Source: an uncultured Collinsella sp. | GTDB taxonomy: Bacteria; Actinomycetota; Coriobacteriia; Coriobacteriales; Coriobacteriaceae | Assembly: GCA_934646965.1 (NCBI GenBank) | Contig: CAKUEZ010000086.1 | Location: 1 to 8,077, forward strand | Direction: 5' to 3' | DNA length: 8,077 nucleotides | Shown: piece by piece, positions 1-5,159 of the stretch | Position numbering within the stretch: position 1 is the first letter of the stretch | How the letters are laid out: every line of letters begins with the position of its first letter | Position numbers and translations under genes: made by a program | Notes under the pieces: generated by a model | The model's input: only the letters and a program-made list of their open reading frames with translations | Told to the model about the DNA's origin: nothing | Databases searched by the model: none

Positions 1-34
1 CCTCAAGCATATCCTCGATGATCTCTTCAGACAT
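1..34 (-). CDS. N-terminal end of a gene, probably jag (khpB); partial
   Basis: Only the first 11 codons are inside the window (MSEEIIEDMLE). The ATG at 34-32 follows a GGAG (41-44 on the plus strand) at a 6-base spacing, so this is a credible start. The peptide is too short to identify by sequence. The usual partner directly downstream of yidC in this gene cluster is jag/khpB, a KH/R3H RNA-binding protein, and the acidic N-terminus fits that, but the assignment rests on synteny alone. Confidence 0.55.
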   Translation of the reverse strand, partial: MSEEIIEDMLE

Positions 35-49
35 AACGTACTCCAAAAG

Positions 50-61
50 TTAGGTACCTAA
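50..61. repeat. 12-bp perfect palindrome between yidC and the next gene
   Basis: TTAGGTACCTAA reads the same on both strands and sits in the short gap between the yidC stop and the GGAG of the downstream gene. It could be an operator half-site pair or chance; there is no U-tract and the arms are too short for a terminator. Confidence 0.3.
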
Positions 62-78
62 ATAAGATTGATATCCCA

Positions 79-849
79 CTACTTCTTCTTGTGCGGGCGC
101 GGCTTCTTCTCGCGACGGGTAACCTCGACCTGCAGCGGAGCATTCTTGAGGCGCTCCTCCTCATCGGCCTTGGCCTTGTCGATAACCTTCTGCGTCACGA
201 AGATCTGCTGAATAACCTGCCAGGCAGAAGACACATCGTAGTACAGCAGAACACCGACGGGAAGGCTCCAGCCCATCCAAAGCATCATGACGGTCATGAC
301 GACGGCCATCATACGCATGCTCTGGGCCTGCTGACCGGTCTGATTGCGCGACATATAAAGCTGCGGAATCAGGGTCAGGACGGCGAACAGGATCAGGCAG
401 ACCAACGCGGGCAGCGCGACCATAAAGCCATCGGCAAAGGAAGCGCTCGGCGTGGTGGTAAGGTCGGGCAGGATGTTAAAGAACGAGAACGTACCCTCGT
501 CAAAGTACTGCGGCAGGTTGCGCAGCAGCGTAAACAGCGCAAACAGGACAGGCATCTGGATCAACAGCGGCAGACAACCGGCCATGGGGTTGAACTTGTT
601 CTCGCTGTAGAACTTCTGCATCTCCTCGGCCTGACGCTGGGGGTCGTCGGCGTAGCGCTCCTGGATCTCGAGCATCTTGGGCTGCAGCACCTGCATGCGG
701 GCCGTCGACTTGGTCGACTTAAGCATAAGCGGCGTCAGCAGCAGACGGATGATGACCACCAGGATGATGATGGACAGGCCCCAGTCGACCGCAAAGGTCT
801 GGATGAGCTTGAGCAGCTCGAAAAGGATGTTAACGATCCAATCCCACAT
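79..849 (-). CDS. yidC: YidC/Oxa1/Alb3 membrane protein insertase
   Basis: The 256-residue product is the short form of the insertase that places membrane proteins into the cytoplasmic membrane, alone or with SecYEG. The core begins with an amphipathic N-terminal segment and a first membrane helix (about 24-45) carrying the family's conserved positive residue, R35, in IIRLLLTPL. A charged cytoplasmic helical hairpin follows (about 50-83), then the hallmark NPMAGCLPLLIQMPVLFALF (87-106), a helix at about 142-163 and a final hydrophobic pair containing SLPVGVLLYY. The tail is strongly basic (RREKKPRPHKKK), as in homologues that touch the ribosome. There is no lipobox and no large periplasmic domain, unlike the Gram-negative form. 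The ATG is preceded by GGAGGA (858-863) at an 8-base spacing. It lies 29 bases after yidD and ends the rpmH-rnpA-yidD-yidC run, probably on the same transcript. Confidence 0.95.
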   Translation of the reverse strand: MWDWIVNILFELLKLIQTFAVDWGLSIIILVVIIRLLLTPLMLKSTKSTARMQVLQPKMLEIQERYADDPQRQAEEMQKFYSENKFNPMAGCLPLLIQMPVLFALFTLLRNLPQYFDEGTFSFFNILPDLTTTPSASFADGFMVALPALVCLILFAVLTLIPQLYMSRNQTGQQAQSMRMMAVVMTVMMLWMGWSLPVGVLLYYDVSSAWQVIQQIFVTQKVIDKAKADEEERLKNAPLQVEVTRREKKPRPHKKK

Positions 850-878
850 GTAAGTTTTCCTCCGATAGCGAGTGCCCG

Positions 879-1103
879 CTAAGGCACAGGGTCATAACCG
901 CCGACGTGCAGGGGATTGCAGCGAGCGATGCGCATCACGGCAAGCCAGCAGCCTCTCAAAACACCGTACTTCTCAATCGCCTGGACGGCGTATTGCGAGC
1001 ACGTTGGGTAATAAATGCAGGCGTCAGGTAATAAGGGCGAAATAACCTGTTGATATATGCGAATAGGAGCGATGGCAACACGTCGCAAAACGTGATTGCT
1101 CAT
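879..1103 (-). CDS. yidD: Membrane protein insertion efficiency factor YidD
   Basis: This 74-residue protein belongs to the small YidD family, which assists YidC-dependent insertion at the inner face of the membrane. The family pattern is complete: an N-terminal amphipathic segment (VLRRVAIAPIRIYQQVISPL), C29 and C35 in CIYYPTCSQYA, a third cysteine in RIARCNPLHVGG (C62), and the terminal GGYDPVP. I chose the ATG at 1103 rather than an upstream in-frame ATG at 1166. It has GGAGGAG just upstream and overlaps the rnpA stop as ATGA, so translation is probably coupled, whereas the upstream extension of 21 residues lies within rnpA and does not look like YidD. Confidence 0.93.
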   Translation of the reverse strand: MSNHVLRRVAIAPIRIYQQVISPLLPDACIYYPTCSQYAVQAIEKYGVLRGCWLAVMRIARCNPLHVGGYDPVP

Positions 1104-1438
1104 CGCTCCTCCCCGGCAACGCCGGCGCGTTTCATAAGCGAACGCAATGCCTTGTCCATCTCCCAAGGCGAGGAAACCCTCGTCTTGGGAGTCGCAAACA
1201 AGATGATGTCATAACCCGCAACGGGAAATCCGCAGCTACGGGCGGCCTCGCGCATCACACGCTTAGATCGGTTGCGCACGACAGCACAACCGAGTCGTTT
1301 AGCACCAACGAAGGCGACCCTTCCGGAGTCGCCTTCGCCAACCGATTCACATATGGTCATTCGAATCAGAGGGTGATTGAAACGACGCCCCTGACTGAAC
1401 ACATGCTCGAAATCTTGCCGAGACTTAATAGTCTTCAT
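1100..1438 (-). CDS. rnpA: Ribonuclease P protein component
   Basis: RnpA (112 residues here, the usual size) binds the catalytic RNase P RNA and helps it hold precursor tRNA for 5'-leader removal. The N-terminus MKTIKSRQDFEHVFSQGRRF matches the family start, including the aromatic and basic residues of the leader-binding cleft. The RNR motif is at 55-64 (RNRSKRVMRE), preceded by the usual small-residue turn GAKRLGCAVV. The start is fixed by the conserved N-terminus; I see no good Shine-Dalgarno in the 20 bases after rpmH, so translation may depend on coupling or on ribosomes finishing rpmH. It overlaps yidD by four bases (ATGA). Low RnpA relative to bL34 despite a shared transcript would fit the weak start. 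Confidence 0.95.
   Translation of the reverse strand: MKTIKSRQDFEHVFSQGRRFNHPLIRMTICESVGEGDSGRVAFVGAKRLGCAVVRNRSKRVMREAARSCGFPVAGYDIILFATPKTRVSSPWEMDKALRSLMKRAGVAGEER
1106..1112 (-). promoter_or_regulatory. Shine-Dalgarno sequence that decides the yidD start
   Basis: GGAGGAG on the minus strand lies inside the last codons of rnpA and directly upstream of the ATG at 1103. It supports the short 74-residue yidD over the longer in-frame alternative. Confidence 0.75.
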
Positions 1439-1458
1439 GCGAGATGTGTGTATCGCTG

Positions 1459-1593
1459 CTAGACAGTGAGACGCTTGCGGCCCTTGGCGCGACGACGGGC
1501 GAGCACGGCACGACCACCCTTAGTGGCCATACGGGCACGGAAGCCATGGGTCTTGGCACGCTTACGCTTATTAGGCTGATACGTACGCTTCAT
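1459..1593 (-). CDS. rpmH: 50S ribosomal protein bL34
   Basis: The 44-residue product is bL34, a very basic protein of the large ribosomal subunit. It begins [20 protein letters not shown] and continues with the family's [22 protein letters not shown], which is essentially the consensus. An in-frame ATG 60 bases upstream would add 20 unrelated residues and is rejected: the ATG at 1593 has AGGAGGA at a 7-base spacing and the conserved first residues start there. It is first in the leftward operon and heads toward rnpA with a 20-base gap. A consensus promoter and a leader hairpin lie upstream. Confidence 0.97.
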   Translation of the reverse strand: MKRTYQPNKRKRAKTHGFRARMATKGGRAVLARRRAKGRKRLTV

Positions 1594-1600
1594 CTTAAGT

Positions 1601-1606
1601 TCCTCC
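1601..1606 (-). promoter_or_regulatory. Shine-Dalgarno sequence of rpmH
   Basis: GGAGGA (minus strand), 7 bases before the ATG at 1593, decides between the 44-residue bL34 and a longer in-frame reading frame. Confidence 0.85.
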
Positions 1607-1621
1607 TGCTGCATTTCGAGT

Positions 1622-1639
1622 GTCCGCGGGGACGCGGAC
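1622..1639 (-). promoter_or_regulatory. Hairpin in the rpmH mRNA leader
   Basis: On the minus strand GTCCGCG-TCCC-CGCGGAC forms a perfect 7-bp, GC-rich stem with a 4-base loop. It falls inside the predicted leader of about 65 bases, ending 28 bases before the rpmH start codon, so it does not mask the Shine-Dalgarno. There is no following U-tract, so it is not an intrinsic terminator. It may stabilise the 5' end or act in regulation; the role is not known from sequence. Confidence 0.55.
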
Positions 1640-1665
1640 GCAGATATAGACACGTGAGCTTGAAG

Positions 1666-1695
1666 ATTGTAGGGAAATCAATGTTCGAATGTCAA
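1666..1695 (-). promoter_or_regulatory. Strong vegetative promoter for rpmH-rnpA-yidD-yidC
   Basis: Reading the minus strand, TTGACA (1690-1695) is a perfect -35 and TACAAT (1666-1671) a 5/6 -10, separated by 18 bases. Transcription would start near 1659, giving a leader of about 65 bases. This is the best promoter match in the window and suits a ribosomal protein gene. Confidence 0.8.
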
Positions 1696-1792
1696 GAAAT
1701 CAAAGGTAAAACGTTGCAAAGTGTACACGGTTCCCCCATAAGCCAACCGGCTTTCGAGGCATGTAAAACACTTTTCACGATATTTCATCGAG

Positions 1793-1801
1793 TTTTCAAC
1801 A
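1793..1801 (+). promoter_or_regulatory. DnaA box (left cluster, box A)
   Basis: TTTTCAACA in the context AGTTTTCAACAGGT. It differs from the E. coli consensus TTATCCACA at positions 3 and 6. The same 14-mer recurs at 1844-1857 and, inverted, after dnaA, which is why I treat it as the local box. Confidence 0.7.
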
Positions 1802-1815
1802 GGTCATGTTGGCAA

Positions 1816-1824
1816 TGTTGAGAA
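1816..1824 (-). promoter_or_regulatory. DnaA-box-like site (left cluster, inverted)
   Basis: The minus strand reads TTCTCAACA, one mismatch from the local box. It lies between boxes A and B in the opposite orientation. Confidence 0.5.
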
Positions 1825-1845
1825 CTTTTCGCCCGATTTCCAAAG

Positions 1846-1854
1846 TTTTCAACA
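1846..1854 (+). promoter_or_regulatory. DnaA box (left cluster, box B)
   Basis: TTTTCAACA in the context CAAAGTTTTCAACAGGT, 53 bases (about five helical turns) from box A and in the same orientation. Two weaker inverted sites follow immediately, making this the core of the left cluster. Confidence 0.7.
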
Positions 1855-1856
1855 GG

Positions 1857-1876
1857 TTTTGAAAAGTTGTCGAAAG
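1857..1876 (-). promoter_or_regulatory. Pair of weaker DnaA-box-like sites, 11 bases apart
   Basis: The minus strand reads TTTTCAAAA (1857-1865) and CTTTCGACA (1868-1876), one and two mismatches from the local box. The same pairing with the same 11-base step recurs at 4984-5003 after dnaA, which argues against chance. Confidence 0.45.
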
Positions 1877-1938
1877 ATGAGAAACATTGCAAGCTGAGCT
1901 ACTATTTGTTCGAAACCTTTTGAACGATTGCGAGCAGC

Positions 1939-3243
1939 ATGTCAGACGACTTCTACACCATGGTTGATTCGGGAGACCCGGCGCCCGATAACGAGCACAT
2001 CACCGGCGTGCGCGAAGAGCGCGGCGAGGGCGACGCACCCGTCAAAAAGGCAGAGGGAGCCATGTATGCGGCGCGCATCGCTGTCTACGATGACATGCTG
2101 TCGACGCCGCGCGTGATCGTTATCGAGCCGCAAGATGTCCGCACCTACCTGGAGGAGACGACCAACACCGTCTACCAATGCATGAAGGAGCAGGGCGGGC
2201 ACATCTCGCTGATGGTGATCCGCGAGATTGTGGAAAACTTCATTCACGCGCACTTCGCAGAGCCAATTATCTCCATCCTGGATGGAGGCGACACTATTCG
2301 CTTTGCCGACCAAGGCCCGGGCATCGATGACAAAGAGCGTGCCTTCGACTTTGGCGTAACCAGCGCAAATAGCAGCATGAAACGATATATCCGCGGAACC
2401 GGAGCCGGTTTTCCCATGGTGCAGGAGTACCTGGAGAATGCCGGTGGCGCGGTATCAATCGAGGACAATATGGGCAACGGCACCGTGGTGACCGTAAGCC
2501 TCAACCCCAAACGCGTGCAGGAGATCGAACGCGCCGGCGGTCGCGGAGCTGCCGTACGCCCCGAGACGGAGCAGCCGTCATATCCCCTACCTGGAACTTT
2601 CACGCAGAAGCCCGGGTCCTTCCCCATGCAGGAAGCCATGGAGCCGCCCGCGGCAATGGCGCATAACACGCCGCAGCCCGTACCCGCGTCAGACCCCGAC
2701 CCAAGCATCATGCAGCAAGCGGCGGGGACACCGAACATCCAGCAAATGGGCTACCAACCATACCCGCAGGGATATCCCGCCCAATATATGCCGCAGCAGG
2801 GGTACGCCCAGCCGTATCCGCAGCCGTACCCGCAGGGATATCCACAGCCGTATCAACAGATGCCCCAGGCGCAGTACAACCCCTGGCCCCAACAGATGCC
2901 GCAGCAGCCTTATCAACCGTGGCCGCAAAGTTTTCAACAGCAGATGCCGCCGATGCAGAGTTCTCAACAACCGGCAGCTCAAATGATGTATCCTAATGCG
3001 GCTCAACATTATTCCCAGCCGCCGGCGGACACATATGTGAGCGAGCGCGGCAAGCAAGCGCTGGGCTATCTAGCTCAAAACGAAGCATGCGGAGCAACCG
3101 ACTTGGCGCGGGCCCTTGGAAGCTCGGCGCCCACCTGGTCGCGCACACTCAACGACCTGGCGCAAGTTGGCTTGGTGATTAAACACGGCCAGAAATATCA
3201 TCTGACCGAGCTCGGCAGAGACCGCATGCAGACGCAGGGTTAA
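1939..3243 (+). CDS. GHKL-type ATP-binding protein with Gln/Pro/Tyr-rich linker and C-terminal winged helix; function unknown
   Basis: I do not recognise this 434-residue protein as a named family. Residues about 60-190 form a histidine-kinase-type ATPase domain: N-box REIVENFIHAHF with E96 and N100, G1 box DQGPG (124-128), G2 box GTGAG (153-157) and a closing GNGT (179-182). No dimerisation/phosphoacceptor domain or membrane segment precedes it, so it is not a classical sensor kinase; SpoIIAB-like anti-sigma kinases or other stand-alone GHKL switches are alternatives. Residues about 195-365 are low complexity, with repeated PQGYP/PQPY units. Residues 366-434 look like a winged helix (ERGKQALGYL...ATDLARALGSSAPTWSRTLNDL...GLVIKHGQKYHLTELGR), so DNA binding is likely. 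It lies 15 bases before dnaA and is probably co-transcribed. The ATG at 1939 lacks a clear Shine-Dalgarno; M42 (2062) is an alternative start. A role in controlling initiation is inference. Confidence 0.85.
   Translation: MSDDFYTMVDSGDPAPDNEHITGVREERGEGDAPVKKAEGAMYAARIAVYDDMLSTPRVIVIEPQDVRTYLEETTNTVYQCMKEQGGHISLMVIREIVENFIHAHFAEPIISILDGGDTIRFADQGPGIDDKERAFDFGVTSANSSMKRYIRGTGAGFPMVQEYLENAGGAVSIEDNMGNGTVVTVSLNPKRVQEIERAGGRGAAVRPETEQPSYPLPGTFTQKPGSFPMQEAMEPPAAMAHNTPQPVPASDPDPSIMQQAAGTPNIQQMGYQPYPQGYPAQYMPQQGYAQPYPQPYPQGYPQPYQQMPQAQYNPWPQQMPQQPYQPWPQSFQQQMPPMQSSQQPAAQMMYPNAAQHYSQPPADTYVSERGKQALGYLAQNEACGATDLARALGSSAPTWSRTLNDLAQVGLVIKHGQKYHLTELGRDRMQTQG
2761..2843 (+). repeat. 17-bp direct repeat in the low-complexity linker
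   Basis: TACCCGCAGGGATATCC occurs at 2761-2777 and 2827-2843, 66 bases apart and in the same reading frame, encoding YPQGYP twice. It suggests expansion of the linker by local duplication. Confidence 0.7.
2931..2939 (+). promoter_or_regulatory. Exact DnaA box inside the ATPase gene
   Basis: TTTTCAACA in CAAAGTTTTCAACAG, a 15-base identity with box B of the left cluster. It encodes S331-F-Q-Q using AGT, a serine codon that I find in this gene only here and at the next site. Confidence 0.5.
2961..2969 (+). promoter_or_regulatory. DnaA-box-like site inside the ATPase gene
   Basis: TTCTCAACA preceded by AG, identical to the inverted site at 1816-1824. It lies 30 bases after the box at 2931, on the same strand, and encodes S342-Q-Q with the otherwise unused codons AGT TCT. 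Confidence 0.4.
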
Positions 3244-3258
3244 GGAACGGGAGAGACA

Positions 3259-4968
3259 GTGGACGAGGAAGCAAGCATCATCCTGGGAGACGCCATCGCC
3301 TTTTGCCAGCGCGACGGCCAAGATGCGCGCCTCATCAACATGCTGGGGCAATCGCGTGCCGTGAGCCTGACCGAAGACACTTTGACGATCGAGGCCCCCT
3401 CACGTTTTGCCATCGCCCAGCTCAAAAAACATCAGCCGACCATCGAGGCATATCTGGAAGAGATCGCCTTTGCGCCGATTGCCCTCAGCATCGTGGCACC
3501 GCAAGGAGCCGCAACGGACAATGCTGCGCCGGTCGCACCCGCCGCTCCCCCGATGACAGCAGCGGCGGCGACCGCCGCCCCGATCTCTGAATCCCAAATC
3601 GGCGATGTTTCCCGTGAAACCATGGCCGCATCACCGATTCCGTCTTCAAGCGCACCGGCAGCCACACACATGCCCATCGCGCACGACACGACGCCGGGCG
3701 AGGAATCGGGCATCGCGATCAAAAACACGCTTTCGGCCGATGATTTCCGCCGCATGATGAACCAGATGAATGGCGGCGCGCCGACAAAGAGCGCGCCCCG
3801 CGCCACAGCGTCGACTACGGCGGTTGCCGTGCCTGCAGCCGTAACCGAGCAAAACGCCGACGGTGCGCCTCTCGCGGCAAACTCAAAATTCACCTTTGAG
3901 AACTTTGTCTATGGCCCCGAAAACAGTCATGCCTATCGCTCGGCGCTCAAGTTTGCCGCGCTGGCGGACGAGCGTGGCACGTGCACGTCGCTGTTCATCT
4001 ACGGAAAATCGGGGCTGGGCAAGACCCACCTGCTGCTCGCCATCAAAAACGAGCTCGCCGAAAAGTCGCCCGAAATCAAGGTCAAGTACGCCAACTCACA
4101 GGCATACCTCGATGACCTGATGACGGAATTCGACCGTCAAAAGAAGAGCAACGCGCCCATCATGCAGGCATATCACGGTGTTGACGTGCTCATCATCGAC
4201 GACATCCAAAACATTATTGGCAAGCGCGCGAGCGTGGATTACTTTTTCCAGCTCATGGACGAGTTCATCCGCAACAACAAAAAGGTCGTGATCGCAGCCG
4301 ATCGCGCACCCAAAGACTTGAGCATGGACGAGCGCCTGACTAGCCGCTTTAACGCCGGTATGCTCTGCCTGGTTGCAGAACCCAGCTACGAGATGAAATA
4401 CAAGATCTTGCAGCGCTATTACGAGAACACCATCGCCGCCGCGCCCGAGGCGGGCGATGATTCGCTGCTGGCAGCCTACGGGGGCGACGGCGGACACCTG
4501 ACCGACGAGCACTTTAAACACATGGCCGAGGTCTCGGGCACCAACATCCGCGAGCTCGAGAGCTTCTGCGAGCGCTGCGCCGGCGAAGCGGGCGACCGCG
4601 AACGCGAAGGCGGGGAGCTCACCTTTGACGATATCGACACCATCGCCAGCCAGTACTTTGACACATCGGCCAAAAAGATCAACGTTCAGACGGTCCAGTC
4701 CGTCATCGAGGAGCAGTACGGTGTAACGCATGAGGAGCTCATCGGCCCGCGCCGAAACGCCAATATCGCCAAGGCGCGTCACATAGCCATCTATCTGGCG
4801 ATTGAGATGTGCGAGATGACGACCACGGCGGTGGGTGCCGAATTTGGCAACCGCAACCACTCGACCGTCAGTACGAGCTACAAAAAAGTCCAGAAGATGA
4901 TCCAGGAAGACAGAACAGTCACCGAGGACCTCAAGTCGCTGCGAGACAAAATTACACTGCGCTCGTAG
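3259..4968 (+). CDS. dnaA: Chromosomal replication initiator protein DnaA (divergent, long linker)
   Basis: DnaA binds boxes at the origin, assembles as an ATP-dependent filament and opens DNA. This copy has 569 residues against about 450-470 in E. coli and B. subtilis; the excess is a linker (about 82-205) rich in Ala, Pro and Ser. Domain I is about 2-80 (TLTIEAPSRFAIAQLKK). The AAA+ domain starts at KFTFENFVYGPEN (210) and shows Walker A GKSGLGKT (249-256), Walker B VLIIDD (310-315), sensor I D348, box VII RLTSRF (R359, R363) and sensor II NIRELE (R431). Domain IV (495-537) holds GPRRNANIAKARH and the GNRNHSTV signature. The start is GTG with GGGAG about 5 bases upstream, 15 bases after the ATPase gene. 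Several usually conserved positions differ: SRFNAGM instead of SRF-x-WGL, IDDIQNII instead of IDDIQFL, and N533 where E. coli has D433. Confidence 0.97.
   Translation: MDEEASIILGDAIAFCQRDGQDARLINMLGQSRAVSLTEDTLTIEAPSRFAIAQLKKHQPTIEAYLEEIAFAPIALSIVAPQGAATDNAAPVAPAAPPMTAAAATAAPISESQIGDVSRETMAASPIPSSSAPAATHMPIAHDTTPGEESGIAIKNTLSADDFRRMMNQMNGGAPTKSAPRATASTTAVAVPAAVTEQNADGAPLAANSKFTFENFVYGPENSHAYRSALKFAALADERGTCTSLFIYGKSGLGKTHLLLAIKNELAEKSPEIKVKYANSQAYLDDLMTEFDRQKKSNAPIMQAYHGVDVLIIDDIQNIIGKRASVDYFFQLMDEFIRNNKKVVIAADRAPKDLSMDERLTSRFNAGMLCLVAEPSYEMKYKILQRYYENTIAAAPEAGDDSLLAAYGGDGGHLTDEHFKHMAEVSGTNIRELESFCERCAGEAGDREREGGELTFDDIDTIASQYFDTSAKKINVQTVQSVIEEQYGVTHEELIGPRRNANIAKARHIAIYLAIEMCEMTTTAVGAEFGNRNHSTVSTSYKKVQKMIQEDRTVTEDLKSLRDKITLRS
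3606..3621 (+). promoter_or_regulatory. parS-like ParB-binding site inside dnaA
   Basis: TGTTTCCCGTGAAACC matches the widely conserved parS consensus TGTTTCACGTGAAACA at 14 of 16 positions, with both GTTTC and GAAAC arms intact. It encodes DVSRET in the variable linker of DnaA, where protein constraint is low. parS sites cluster near origins and ParB loads there for chromosome segregation. No parA or parB lies in this window, so the partner is inferred. Confidence 0.65.
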
Positions 4969-4983
4969 GGAAATAGAGACACC

Positions 4984-4992
4984 TGTTGAAAA
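4984..4992 (-). promoter_or_regulatory. DnaA box (right cluster, exact)
   Basis: The minus strand reads TTTTCAACA in AAGTTTTCAACAGGT, a 15-base identity with box B. It starts 16 bases after the dnaA stop codon, in the opposite orientation to boxes A and B. Confidence 0.7.
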
Positions 4993-4994
4993 CT

Positions 4995-5003
4995 TGTCGA
5001 AAC
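4995..5003 (-). promoter_or_regulatory. Weaker DnaA-box-like site (right cluster)
   Basis: The minus strand reads GTTTCGACA, two mismatches from the local box and 11 bases from the exact box. It repeats the arrangement at 1857-1876. Confidence 0.4.
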
Positions 5004-5047
5004 CACGGGCATAAGGTGTCTAAAACCCAACCCGCGGTGATGAAAAG

Positions 5048-5056
5048 TTTTGCGCA
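5048..5056 (+). promoter_or_regulatory. Degenerate copy of box B with conserved flanks
   Basis: TTTTGCGCA differs from the local box by three adjacent bases, but the surrounding 22 bases (5044-5065) match 1842-1863 at 19 positions. It looks like a diverged duplicate; whether DnaA still binds is doubtful. Confidence 0.35.
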
Positions 5057-5065
5057 GGTTTTGAA

Positions 5066-5074
5066 CGTGGAAAA
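5066..5074 (-). promoter_or_regulatory. DnaA-box-like site (right cluster)
   Basis: The minus strand reads TTTTCCACG, two mismatches from TTATCCACA and close to the TTTTCCACA form used in other bacteria. Confidence 0.4.
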
Positions 5075-5138
5075 CCACCCCTGTTGCACACAGGTTATTG
5101 TCGATTCTCTTTCTGGGTCTGACCTGCGTCTTTGGGAG

Positions 5139-5147
5139 TAATCAACA
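5139..5147 (+). promoter_or_regulatory. Candidate unwinding-proximal DnaA box
   Basis: TAATCAACA is two mismatches from either TTTTCAACA or TTATCCACA. It points toward the triplet repeat that begins 12 bases further on, the geometry expected of a box that hands DnaA onto single-stranded DNA. Confidence 0.4.
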
Positions 5148-5159
5148 GTTTCGTCAGTG

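Larger units (their letters stand above)
1594..1938. other. Divergent intergenic region; left part of the replication origin
   Basis: These 345 bases between rpmH and the ATPase gene hold no gene. From the left they contain the rpmH Shine-Dalgarno, leader hairpin and promoter, then a tract of DnaA-box-like repeats on both strands (1793-1876), and finally a short stretch before the rightward gene. A possible -10 for the rightward operon is TACTAT (1900-1905), but no matching -35 is evident. The position between rpmH and the dnaA operon is the classical oriC location. The region is visibly richer in A and T than the flanking genes. Confidence 0.75.

Noticed and set aside
1103..1166. Longer yidD reading frame starting at 1166
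   Set aside because: The extra 21 residues lie within rnpA, lack family similarity and have no ribosome-binding site as good as that of the ATG at 1103.
1740..1753. AAGCC-aacc-GGCTT inverted repeat near the left origin
   Set aside because: The stem has only 5 bp and no T-run follows; it is likely chance.
2229..2237. TTTTCCACA on the minus strand, a good DnaA box match inside the ATPase gene
   Set aside because: It falls on the codons of the conserved N-box (I-V-E-N), so the protein explains the bases, and no other box is nearby.
5002..5038. Inverted repeat ACCACGGG / CCCGCGGT after dnaA, considered as a dnaA terminator
   Set aside because: It has an A-C mismatch, a 21-base loop and no T-run after it.
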